A stretch of 10,373 nt of DNA from NCBI GenBank assembly GCA_035591015.1, contig JAXIUW010226285.1, forward strand, positions 1 to 10,373. Reading direction: 5' to 3'. The stretch is from Cephalothrix simula (taxonomy: Eukaryota; Nemertea; Palaeonemertea; Archinemertea; Cephalotrichidae). The position numbers and the translations under genes were made by a program. The notes under the pieces were generated by a model. That model saw nothing but the letters and a program-made list of their open reading frames with translations. It ran no database searches and was not told the origin of the DNA. Shown here one piece after another: positions 1 to 7,440 of the stretch. Position 1 is the first letter of the stretch. Each line of letters starts with the position of its first letter.

Positions 1-74
1 TTTAAAGTTGGGAGTTGGGAGTTGGCGATTCGTAGATCGGAAAGTATGGTAAATCGCCAACTCCCAACTTTAAA
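1..74. repeat. Hairpin with 23-bp arms and a nested 7-bp duplication
   Basis: Bases 52-74 are the exact reverse complement of the left-end sequence TTTAAAGTTGGGAGTTGG..CGATT, except that the left copy (1-30) carries an extra 7-bp GGGAGTT unit. A further partial direct copy, GGAGTTGG(C/T)GA(T/A)TCGTAGA, occurs at 18-36 and 79-97. It may be the edge of a longer repeat cut by the window. Confidence 0.75.
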
Positions 75-290
75 GTTTGGAGTTGGTGAATCGTAGAAAC
101 CCGGTAGGTATGACTCGAGGGTCACTTCATGGTGTGAATTTTATGCAAAAAAAAAAGATTTGCTGCCACAGCATGATGTACAGTCAGTAAAATAAAACGT
201 TAACTGATATATTACAATAAATCCGGAAAGGTACATCTCTGCATTGGCTTGATGTATCTATCAAAGCCGCAGTTTCTGAACTTATAATTA

Positions 291-340
291 TTTTTTAAAA
301 CGTATAAAATTAAAATTTTTTAAAACGTATAAAATTAAAA
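291..340. repeat. Exact 25-bp tandem duplication
   Basis: Two identical adjacent 25-bp units (291-315 and 316-340), each beginning TTTTTTAAAACGTATAAAAT. The lack of differences suggests a recent slippage duplication. Confidence 0.9.
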
Positions 341-394
341 TACGTCAAAATCGAAAAAAATTATGTACTAAATGGCTGGACAATGGTAATAAAT

Positions 395-597
395 CAGTTA
401 TTACACTACTAAAGAGTGGAATATGAGGATTTTTTATTGACTCGTTAAAAAGTGATATTTTTGCTGCGCCTCGTGTCATATCAGCTTTATATACCTATTT
501 CGTTGAAAATATTACAAAAAATTATACTGCAAAAATATCACTTTTCAACTCGCAATAATAAATCCTCATATTCCACTCTTTAGTAGTATAATAACTG
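395..597. mobile_element. Fold-back MITE-like element, ~70-bp arms
   Basis: The left arm 395-464 (starting CAGTTATTACACTACTAAAG) and right arm 529-597 are near-perfect reverse complements, with small mismatches and indels inside the arms. The loop of about 64 nt includes GCTGCGCCTCGTG at 463-475. It has no coding capacity. The target-site duplication is unclear; only TA-like flanks are visible. The structure is certain; assignment to a transposon family is not possible from this alone. Confidence 0.8.
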
Positions 598-986
598 TAT
601 AATATCATCTATTTACAAGAGTTTAACAGTTTAAGGTTAAGATATTAACCTATTTCCTCTACGTACATGTTGGAGCTATAACAAGCACAACCGAGCCAGA
701 TCCCGAAAAAGTTGCTGTGGTTAAATGCTATCAGCACCTTTTAAGATATTCTTGAAATTTGAGTGGGGCTTTTTTCTTAAATAATTTGCTTCTAGTGCAA
801 AAACGTGCACACACAATGCACTAGCTTCGTAGATATTAGTGCACTTCATACTATTAATGTGTAAAAACTTTATTTTACCTACTCATTAAACTATTTAACT
901 CAATTAATGTTTGATATTGTAAACAATTGGTCAAATTGAAACTCGAAGTTTATTTCCTCTGATAGGGGTTTGGTGTCGTCTTTCAG

Positions 987-1055
987 GAGGACGGTCTGCT
1001 CTCTATTCCCTACCGGCGACCTAGCACACAAAGTGTTGGGGCGGTCATCATTCAT
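987..1055 (+). CDS. Cassette exon 1 of a Ser/Arg-rich linker
   Basis: An internal exon of 69 nt (23 codons), phase 0 at both ends. It follows a pyrimidine-containing acceptor (GTCGTCTTTCAG) and is followed by GTAAGA. The peptide begins EDGLLSIP and continues YRRPSTQSVGAV. It aligns with exons 2 and 3 across nearly its whole length: an acidic start, a hydrophobic L-S/T-I/L-P patch, RR-x-S, then S-Q-S-x-G-x-V. The Arg-Arg-Pro-Ser at residues 10-13 (1014-1025) fits the PKA-type consensus RRXS. An earlier AG at 964-965 would also keep the frame open (adding GFGVVFQ), but the paralogues support the start given. No domain is visible and disorder is likely. The protein is not recognised; identity as an exon rests on splice sites, phase and homology to two further copies. 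Confidence 0.82.
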
Positions 1056-2005
1056 GTAAGACTTTATAATAATTAAACATTATGCATGCTAATCTGTCCA
1101 TTGTCTTTGTCGCGACTTGAAACTGTTACCCTATATCCCAAATACCACTTGCCAGTTGCCCACTGCCCCTCTATTTTCAGAGCCTCACACTAAAAGATTA
1201 TCTAACGACCTTTTTTATTTTTTTCTAGAACTACAATTTTAAGAATCTTTTAATTTGCAGGCACCTTAATCCTGTTGCATATACACAATTTTTAAACTTT
1301 ATTAATTTTGTCTTTTTAATTTCTGTCAGCCTTTTTTTTTTAAATATTTTTTCAAAAGAAAAATTAGTTAATAAAAAAAATCAAATTTTAATATGTTTTA
1401 TAAGTTTTTCAATCGTTAATTTTTTTCCTCTAGTCAGCATTATTTTAATTTCATTTCTTATAATTTTTTAAAGATAACAGTTTTGGCCTGTTTTTGACTC
1501 ATGTTTCTCCATAACCTTGACCTGACCTTAACCTTGACATTTGTGATAAAATCCTATCTAGAAGCGATGCCTATTCCTTGTCTGCTGATATCCAGTATAA
1601 TCTTTGTCATTTTGTAAAAAAGCTTTTGACTTTCGTCGTATTTGATAATGTAATTTTGCGAACGTGGTAATATGTCGGTCTGTCATTTTGTGGGGTAACT
1701 CTTGTATATGACCTTGAATATTTTAAACCTTTTTGATTGAAAAATGGTTTTTCTCTTTAAAAATTATTTTAAAAATAAAATTTTAAAACAATGAAATCTA
1801 TAATTTTGGTTTTAATTATCGTTTTAATAGTCCCCATGCAATAAAAACTCTTTGGTGACGGTGCGGATGTATTGCTTATATTATATAATTTTCTTGCTTT
1901 ATTTGTATATTTGATTTGACAAATTATAACGAATTTCGACATCTTGATTATTTTTGTAATTTGCTTATTTAAATTTTTGCATAGCTGAGAACTATTTTAT
2001 TGCAG
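1056..2005 (+). other. Intron between cassette exons 1 and 2
   Basis: A GTAAGA...TTGCAG intron of 950 nt. It is AT-rich, with long T and A runs (about 1200-1450 and 1740-1800). It includes a cluster of TGACCT/ACCTTGA half-sites at 1513-1539 and a TGACCTTGA at 1709-1717. No other gene is seen. Confidence 0.7.
1513..1539 (-). promoter_or_regulatory. Cluster of nuclear-receptor-type half-sites
   Basis: Within 27 nt there are ACCTTGA (1514-1520), TGACCT (1518-1523), TGACCT (1523-1528) and ACCTTGA (1531-1537). They are complementary forms of AGGTCA and TCAAGGT half-sites. A perfect TGACCTTGA follows at 1709-1717. Function is not shown by sequence alone. Confidence 0.25.
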
Positions 2006-2077
2006 GAGGACCGGTACTTAACTCTACCAAATCGAAGGCCAAGTTCACAAAGTGTCGGGCCAGTAATGTGCCACACA
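2006..2077 (+). CDS. Cassette exon 2, paralogue of exons 1 and 3
   Basis: An exon of 72 nt (24 codons), phase 0/0, between acceptor TATTTTATTGCAG and donor GTAAGA. The peptide starts EDRYLTLPN and continues RRPSSQSVGPVMCHT. It shares EDxxL(T/S)(L/I)PxRRPS(S/T)QSVG with exon 1 and the YL(T/S)LP, RR and SQSxGPV(M/L)C(H/R)T blocks with exon 3, so it links the other two. RRPS at residues 10-13 (2033-2044) is a basophilic kinase consensus. Skipping or including the exon does not shift frame. A minus-strand open frame also crosses it, but the splice sites at both edges of all three copies fix the coding strand as plus. Function of the host protein is unknown. Confidence 0.85.
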
Positions 2078-2438
2078 GTAAGATAAAAAATTTGCTGTGC
2101 TTTAGGTCCAAGTGGTGATACTATGTATCTGTTGCATCCAACCCCTTTCCTTAAAACCAATGTGGTAATCCAAAGTATCCAGGATGCATAAAGTACCCCA
2201 TGTTAAATGATGCATGAAGTAGAGTTTTTATTAAGAGACTATACATGTATTTTGGCCTTGAAATATTTCTAAATTCTTGATATTCTTAGCATGATTTTAC
2301 CTAAATTGTATCAAAATATACAGGGTTTATCAAAAAGTGTATTGTCTGGTGTGGAACTTTTAATTGACCAGTAGCAGAAAACGTTACCTAATAGATACAT
2401 TTTGAGGCACACTGTATACGAAACATTCATTCTATAAA

Positions 2439-2631
2439 CGTCGAGTCTGTTATTTCGCAACACCTATTGTATCCCAAGTTTTTCGTTTTAGCTCTTACGG
2501 TTTCCATTACTTCTACCTACAGTCTAAAATTTGATGGCTAATATGGAAACTGGAAGAAATCTGTCATGGACAGAGCTTAAACAAAAAACTGGCGATACAA
2601 TAGGTGTGTTGCAAAATAATAGGCCCTGACG
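2439..2631 (-). mobile_element. MITE copy A (TTAA-type, inverted relative to copy B)
   Basis: A 193-bp element whose ends form inverted repeats: CGTCGAGTCTGTTATTTCGC... at the left and the complement of CGTCAGGGCCTATTATTTTG at the right, sharing GCAACACCTATTGTATC and TTTAGCTCT further in. The interior matches copy B when reversed (GCTCTGTCCATGACA, ATGGAAACC). Flanking tetranucleotides TAAA and TTAC each differ by one base from the TTAA seen intact around copy B. It is non-coding and lies within the intron between exons 2 and 3. Confidence 0.85.
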
Positions 2632-2848
2632 TTACAACTTAGCAAATCTGTATGCAAAATTTCTTAATGTATTAGTAATACAGTCTCTTTTCTATGATTG
2701 TATTACATTAAACTTTATACTTCTACTGTAAAATTTAAAATAATATTAATAATAATAAAATATAATAAAAAGCCCATGTATGGTAATCATTTAGGATGCA
2801 TAATAACCCATGTCTCTCTTTAACTGTTTAAGACCAGTAGTATTTAAG

Positions 2849-3037
2849 GTAGAGCCGGTATTCCTGTTCGGTGGATCGCGCAGAGGTATTCGAAAGGGTC
2901 TGCCTATGGCTACTGGAGGACATGGTTTCCAGTGTTTTAAAGAGAATAGAAAAGTTTTTGGACTAACAAATAGATTAAATGCAACTAACTTTGATAATAT
3001 GATGAAAATTCAAACCAGTTTAAATTCAAAAACTTAA
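2849..3037 (+). CDS. Possible alternative terminal exon in a GC-rich island
   Basis: Intron 2 contains an island whose first ~85 nt (2849-2932) is about 55% G+C, far above its surroundings. From a possible phase-0 acceptor (AGTATTTAAG, poor pyrimidine tract; a better tract precedes the AG at 2831-2832) a frame runs 62 codons to TAA. It starts VEPVFLFGGSRRGIRKG and includes MATGGHGFQCFKENRK. A phase-0 entry fits splicing from exon 2, which would give an alternative C-terminus. Frames of this length are expected by chance in this window, and a shorter minus-strand frame (2828-2923, MSSSSHRQTLSNTS...) crosses the same island with protein-like composition. It could instead be a fossil transposon fragment. 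The strand is therefore unsettled. Confidence 0.22.
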   Translation, partial: VEPVFLFGGSRRGIRKGLPMATGGHGFQCFKENRKVFGLTNRLNATNFDNMMKIQTSLNSKT

Positions 3038-3792
3038 TTTTAACCACTTTCACTTTGGTAGTTCACTTTTCATAATTTTTACGCATAATCCCAATCAGAA
3101 ACATGGATGAGGCACAGTTAGTTATATTTTGTAATTCTTCCATTAAAAAAAATCTTTACTCCTAATGCATCTACATGTATTTGAGTTTTCATCTCCAATT
3201 TAAATGCTTTTACTCATTAAAATAACCATTTCCCTGAAATTGCGATTTTATGTCACATGTACTAAAACATTTTAAATACACGTCAATTATGTTAGTAGAA
3301 TTTAGTCGATAATGGCACTTTCTAAACCTGGCTAGAAAACAATATCATCATTCATACTGTCGAATAACAATGCAGTGTTATCGACTTAAGCCTGTTAGTT
3401 TTTTGTTGCTACACATAGCTACTGCTGAACTGAATATGTTTGCTGTTAGCAACACTCCAGCCTACTAAAAAAGACCCTATACCCTCCCTTTCCCCTACTA
3501 ACTAATTTAATATTTTTTAACAGCTATATGATTTAACAACACATTTAATGTTCTCAATCTCTTGGTTTCCTTTTCTTTTAAAAGCTGTCATTGTAAAATG
3601 ATGTTAAATGTCTCAAATATATTTCCAAACAAAAATCATTCTATGTCATTTTCATATTTCTTTCAATGTTTGTAATGTATGGTGCATTGAAAATGATTGA
3701 TTATATGTATGAATATGAATGATATATTTATTTATGCATGACTGAAATTTTTTATTAAAAGAAAATATTGTAATATTGTATGAACATATTAA

Positions 3793-4014
3793 CGTTAGGA
3801 CCTGTTATTTTGCAACATGCCTATTGTATCGCATGTAGTTTTTGTTTTGGCTCTGTCTATGACAAATCTGTTCCGGTTTCATTAGCCGAATTTATCCCGT
3901 TCCAATTTTAGTCTGTTAGTAAAAGTGATGGAAACCGGTAACGATTCGTAATGGACAGAGCTAAAACGAAAAATTTGCGATACAATGGGTGTTGCGAAAT
4001 AAGAGGTACCAACG
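3793..4014 (+). mobile_element. MITE copy B flanked by intact TTAA
   Basis: A 222-bp element from CGTTAGGACCTGTTATTTTG to the complement of CGTTGGTACCTCTTATTTCG. The terminal inverted repeats extend inward through GCAACA..C(T/C)ATTGTATCGCA to the GGCTCTGTC / GACAGAGC block. TTAA occurs on both sides (3789-3792 and 4015-4018), the duplication expected for piggyBac-superfamily elements. It is too short to encode a transposase, so non-autonomous. The superfamily assignment is inferred from the TTAA only. Confidence 0.85.
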
Positions 4015-4223
4015 TTAATTGTGTTTCGAACTTTCACCATATGCAAGTTAAAATTTGTTTTAAAATTATCAATTTAAAATAATTTTGCTTTATTTTATAT
4101 TACCTTTAGTTAGTTTATGGTGGTGCATGGATTTTTAGTATATATATACATAAATATATATTATAAACCATATTTTGATAGTTGATTTATATTTTACGTA
4201 GACTGCGTCCCATTCCTTTTCAG

Positions 4224-4304
4224 GACAGTTATCTTTCGTTACCATCAAGTAGAAGGTCGAGTAATTCGAGTTCCCAAAGTGCAGGGCCAGTTCTATGTCG
4301 AACA
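4224..4304 (+). CDS. Cassette exon 3, paralogue with extra Ser codons
   Basis: An exon of 81 nt (27 codons), phase 0/0, with a strong acceptor (CCCATTCCTTTTCAG) and donor GTAAGA. The peptide begins DSYLSLPSS, then RRSSNSSSQSAGPVLCRT. It matches exon 2 at YL-LP, RR-S, SQS-GPV and the C-x-T end. It lacks the first Glu and gains a short Asn/Ser insertion after RRSS, giving a run rich in AGT/TCN serine codons. RRSS lies at residues 10-13 (4251-4262), the same place as RRPS in exons 1 and 2; extra serines follow that could also be modified. The long minus-strand frame over this exon is a shadow. Host protein not recognised. Confidence 0.85.
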
Positions 4305-5127
4305 GTAAGATTATATATGCTTAAAATCCGAGCATGAAGCGGATGCCCAGTCTCAGTCTCTGACGTAACCCATGACGTGTATTCACCTCTCTTTCTCAAA
4401 AAATATTTTCTCAAAATGGATATTAGTAAATTTATTATGACAAATTTAATGTTGTATCGTCATTTGTACGAGAATTATACTCTTAAAATGAGAAATTTTT
4501 GAATCCCAACCCTTTGGATGTTTCCACTGCTACACTAGAGCCCTCTTTTATCATTGTTGAACATCATTGTGTAAACCCTGTGCCTTATGACTTCCTTACA
4601 CCTTATCGACCTTATAAATATTTTGAAATACGCTACAGAATTGGTAACACTTTCTTCAAATAGTTGTTTAAATTAATTTCTGATATAATCATTTAAAATA
4701 ATTTCTAAAATAATTTATAACGAAGGTTTTTTTTCTCAATTTGATTTTTTTGTATAACAGATAATCGTTTCTTTTTAGCGAAGATAACAACTTTTTAGCT
4801 AAGGTTAAAAGTTTTAGCTAAAGTGGTATTTCCCGATTTTACCCTTTTATCCGCTTTTCCAGCTGTTTATATGTACGAATAATAAATTTTTGTTCAGTAG
4901 AAATGCGCTATAGCTGTTTCTATGGTTGTCATTTTTTCTTTGTTCGTCAATTTGCCAGCTTTATTGATTGTATAAAACTAATCGCGGCGCTAGTTTAGTC
5001 TCGTAAAGATCTTAATTTCATTGGTGACTGAGAGATGGCACCTGTTACGTAACGGAGTTCACAGAATGGGCATAAAAGGTCATGCTTTACTACTGTAGCT
5101 GAGGCATTAATAGACCATCTTACGATG

Positions 5128-5143
5128 CTGGTTTTAAAACCAG
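5128..5143. repeat. 16-bp perfect palindrome
   Basis: CTGGTTTTAAAACCAG reads the same on both strands. It may be incidental in AT-rich DNA. Confidence 0.6.
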
Positions 5144-5668
5144 TTTCGATTTTTATAAAATTTATTAACACTTTCCCTTTGGTTCTTTGTTATCTTTGCA
5201 CAAAAAATCCCTGCACAAAAATTCAAGATAGCAAATTATTATTGAAAGACCCACTCTTGAAAAGACTTTTTCCTTTTTTGAATCCATTTTCTACTTATTT
5301 TTGAAAAGTGTTTTCTCGGTGAATTTGATGTTACGTTATTTAACTGCAAAAAATTAATTTCTTGATACTTTTCTATAGTATGTTTTGTCATTGTTAAATA
5401 TTCACTGCACAAGTTTAATCCCTTTTGATATTTCAGGGCTCAATGGCAAAAATGTGCTGTACATGTGTAGACTGATGAATTTCAATTATTTTCGACTAAT
5501 TATTTGATTGATGACTAATTTTTCCCTTTTATAAAATGATGCTTTTTATCAAAAACATTTTTATAAAAACGGAAGTTTTTAATGCCATCTGTCAATTTTA
5601 TTTCAACCGTTTTACTCATTGTATAACTACTCGTGCTACCCCAAATTAGAGCAAAAATATATTATAGA

Positions 5669-5772
5669 GTTATTGCACGCTTTTTTGAGTGAAATACGAA
5701 GCAGTTATTGCACGAGGAGCGCAGCCCCGAGGGCAATAACTGCTCGTATTTCACGAAAAAAAGTGCAATAAC
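5669..5772. mobile_element. Compact fold-back element with GC-rich loop
   Basis: The left arm 5669-5711 (GTTATTGCACGC.....GCAGTTATTGC) pairs with right arm 5733-5772 over about 40 bp with a few indels. The loop, 5712-5732, is GC-rich (ACGAGGAGCGCAGCCCCGAGG), and the CACGAGGAGCGCAGC beginning at 5711 resembles the loop core of the 395-597 element. Similar inverted GTTATTGCAC..GTGCAATAAC units are, in my recollection, common in bivalve genomes. Confidence 0.8.
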
Positions 5773-5776
5773 GCTT

Positions 5777-5852
5777 TTATTCACCGGTTTTTCAATGTTA
5801 TCCAGGAAATTTCACTAAATATCACTTCACTTATAACACAACCGGTGAATAA
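5777..5852. repeat. Short inverted repeat TTATTCACCGGTT / AACCGGTGAATAA
   Basis: Two 13-bp perfect inverted arms (5777-5789 and 5840-5852) enclose about 50 nt. It abuts the fold-back at 5669-5772 and may be the remains of a second element or the true end of a composite one. Confidence 0.7.
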
Positions 5853-6100
5853 TTAGGTTTATTTGATTTTCTAGTTTTTGAATTCCTGTAAATTCATGTT
5901 TTAGGCAAGGAAAACCTATAGGCCATTGAATTTATTTTTAGTATTAAATTATTTTTCTAATTTTACCTTTAAGGTCTTTAGTTAGGAAATTAACGAAATT
6001 TTAGTTTTAGTTTTTCTAAACTACATGGGAAGTTTGAAAAAAAGGTTTAAATATTTTGTTTAATAAAGGGCTAAACTGTACTTTCTTTTCTATTCGATAG

Positions 6101-6196
6101 GAGCCAGAGAGAAGAGATAGTAGGCTTAATGTTTTTGACAGTGTTAGCCCTACCCTGACTAGAAGAACTAGCTTTTCAGCGCTTGGGGAAAGTGTG
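6101..6196 (+). CDS. Exon 4, Ser/Arg-rich with two RRXS motifs
   Basis: An exon of 96 nt (32 codons), phase 0/0, after a good polypyrimidine tract (CTTTCTTTTCTATTCGATAG) and before donor GTAAGA. The peptide starts EPERRDSRLNVFDS and ends SPTLTRRTSFSALGESV. It is not an obvious duplicate of exons 1-3, but it shares the acidic start, phase, donor hexamer and Arg-Arg-X-Ser motif, here twice: RRDS at residues 4-7 (6110-6121) and RRTS at residues 21-24 (6161-6172). It may be a diverged member of the array or the next ordinary exon of the gene. No fold or membrane segment is visible. The combination of acceptor, 32 open codons and donor makes it convincing as an exon; the gene remains unidentified. 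Confidence 0.8.
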
Positions 6197-6248
6197 GTAA
6201 GAAATTTTAATTTTATGTATTTGCCAAACGTCCTTCTAGTGGCTTGAC

Positions 6249-6473
6249 AGGACGGTCTCGAACGCCTTCTTCGGCTCTCCTAGCTCCGTTGATTTATCCC
6301 ACTCACAGTAAATTTGATCGTTCGTTAAAAATCAATAAATATCAGCTATGTGACGTCTCGGGTCATATGTATCGTGTGTGTATGGAATAACAGCTATCTA
6401 TTTTTGACTATTTCCAACCTCAATTTTATTGCGAGTAGGATAAATCTGCGGAATACGAGAAGTAGCCCGTCCT
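6249..6473. mobile_element. Degenerate terminal-inverted-repeat element
   Basis: The left end AGGACGGTCT and right end (complement AGGACGGGCT) are inverted. A second inverted block further in is CCG(TT/CA)GATTTATCC(C/T)ACTC(A/G)CA, at about 6286-6317 and 6420-6451. The left side has extra sequence (CGAACGCCTTCTTCGGCTC). It begins only about 50 nt after exon 4. No clear target-site duplication or coding sequence is seen; it is an old MITE-like copy. Confidence 0.6.
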
Positions 6474-6649
6474 ATGGTATACATGTAGACCCTAAAAAAA
6501 TTCTCCAAAGCTAATTCCAACGCGAAATAGTTATTTTGAACATATCAAAAGTTTACCAAAATCGGAGCCCAGTTGAATAAGCTGATAAGGGCTAAACGAA
6601 ATATTTCGAGCATAATTTAATTAATATTCGATACTACCACAAAAAAATG

Positions 6650-6698
6650 AATCCCAAATAAATCTCAAATAAATTCCAAATCTCAAACAAATCCCAAA
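6650..6698. repeat. Imperfect A/C-rich tandem tract
   Basis: About four to five degenerate units of the form AAAT(C/T)(C/T)CAAA in succession. It is a simple repeat with no evident function. Confidence 0.6.
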
Positions 6699-6711
6699 AT
6701 TGTGTTAATGA

Positions 6712-6720
6712 TCAAGGTCA
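6712..6720 (+). promoter_or_regulatory. TCAAGGTCA nuclear-receptor-type half-site
   Basis: An exact match to the extended monomer site bound by the SF-1/FTZ-F1 and ERR families. The same word, reversed, is at 1709-1717. Within introns this could be an enhancer element or chance. Confidence 0.2.
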
Positions 6721-7099
6721 CCAAGTTTTGGTCTCTTTGACGCCACTGCACTGGTAATGAAAGCGAAACTTTGGCTTCAATGACGTTGTATTTAGTGCAT
6801 TCTGTACCTGGAAATTCTGCATTTCGTTAATGATTTTTATTTCAGATGCAATTGTTCAAATCATAGCACCAATTTAGAATGTGAAAATACAGACAATTGA
6901 CGGCAGCATTAATAGTCACGTACTCACGTGATCACCACGTATCATACATTTAAATAGACCCATCCATTATTCACTAAGACGATCAATAAAATCATCATTG
7001 TTTATTTTTGTGCCATAAAGTGGACATAATATGCATGTTCTGAATTACACTTTTTTTGTAAAGTTTGTTTCATAAAATGTTATTCTGGTAATTTTGGTA

Positions 7100-7440
7100 A
7101 AAATCAGGAGGGATCATTGACATACATACATGGAGTGGGGGTGGGTGGTGTGAATTGGTTTTTGGCTCGCATTACCACTTTTCCTCTCACTTCACTTTTT
7201 CCCCAACGTTTTAAGGCGTTTTTGTTTATTTTAAGCATTATATTCCACATTATTGATGATTTAATGCATGTATAACCCATTAAAGTTTTCAGTTTGGGGG
7301 GGGGGGGGTGCAGTGCTAAACAACGGAAAAAAATGGGTCCAAGAAAAATGAAAAAGTGAAATTTTGGGGGTGGTCCCCAAACTTTTATTGATATCGATAT
7401 TTTCAAGGGGGTGGGTAGAGGGCGGATTCGAGCCCCAACC
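7100..7440. repeat. G-rich low-complexity stretch with 13-G run
   Basis: The plus strand contains GGAGTGGGGGTGGGTGG near 7132-7148, a run of 13 G at 7296-7308 and GGGGGTGGGTAGAGGG near 7406-7421. A GATTCGAGCCCC near 7425 resembles a tRNA-type B box, but no A box or fold accompanies it. The 100-codon minus-strand frame here is proline-rich only because of the G runs and is not called. Confidence 0.6.

Larger units (their letters stand above)
1..986 (+). other. Intron or upstream flank before exon 1
   Basis: AT-rich non-coding sequence ending in the exon 1 acceptor. It holds the hairpin at 1-74, the 25-bp tandem duplication at 291-340 and the fold-back element at 395-597. Between about 600 and 960 I see no coding signal, only A/T-rich sequence with a few GTGCAC/TGCACT words near 803-845. 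Whether it is intron depends on an upstream exon outside the window. Confidence 0.6.
2078..4223 (+). other. Intron between cassette exons 2 and 3
   Basis: A GTAAGA...TTTCAG intron of about 2.1 kb. It carries two copies of one short inverted-repeat element in opposite orientation (2439-2631 and 3793-4014) and, between them, the GC-rich island of 2849-3037. The words AGGATGCATAA..ACCCATGT occur at about 2180-2202 and again at 2792-2813, a small direct duplication. A short imperfect palindrome lies at 3359-3385 (GTCGA..TAACA / TGTTATCGAC). The rest (3040-3790) shows nothing coding. Confidence 0.7.
4305..6100 (+). other. Intron between exons 3 and 4
   Basis: A GTAAGA...GATAG intron of about 1.8 kb. 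It contains a loose TTTTTAGC(G/T)AAG-type repeat at about 4770-4822, a 16-bp perfect palindrome at 5128-5143, the fold-back at 5669-5772 and the inverted pair at 5777-5852. A slightly GC-richer stretch at about 4980-5100 has no open frame with splice sites that I could support. Confidence 0.7.

Noticed and set aside
1969-2160. Minus-strand open frame over exon 2
   Set aside because: It resembles the minus-strand frame over exon 3 only because the exons are nucleotide paralogues; splice sites on both sides of each copy place the coding strand as plus.
4229-4414. Minus-strand open frame over exon 3
   Set aside because: Shadow of the plus-strand exon, running on into the intron.
5028-5090. Possible fifth copy of the cassette exon (GAGTTCACAGAATGGGC)
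   Set aside because: Only a short match to AAGTTCACAAAGTGTCGGGC; frames are interrupted and no flanking acceptor and donor fit.
7104-7406. 100-codon minus-strand frame
   Set aside because: Pro- and Lys-rich translation of G-rich and T-rich low-complexity sequence; no domain, splice support or composition change.
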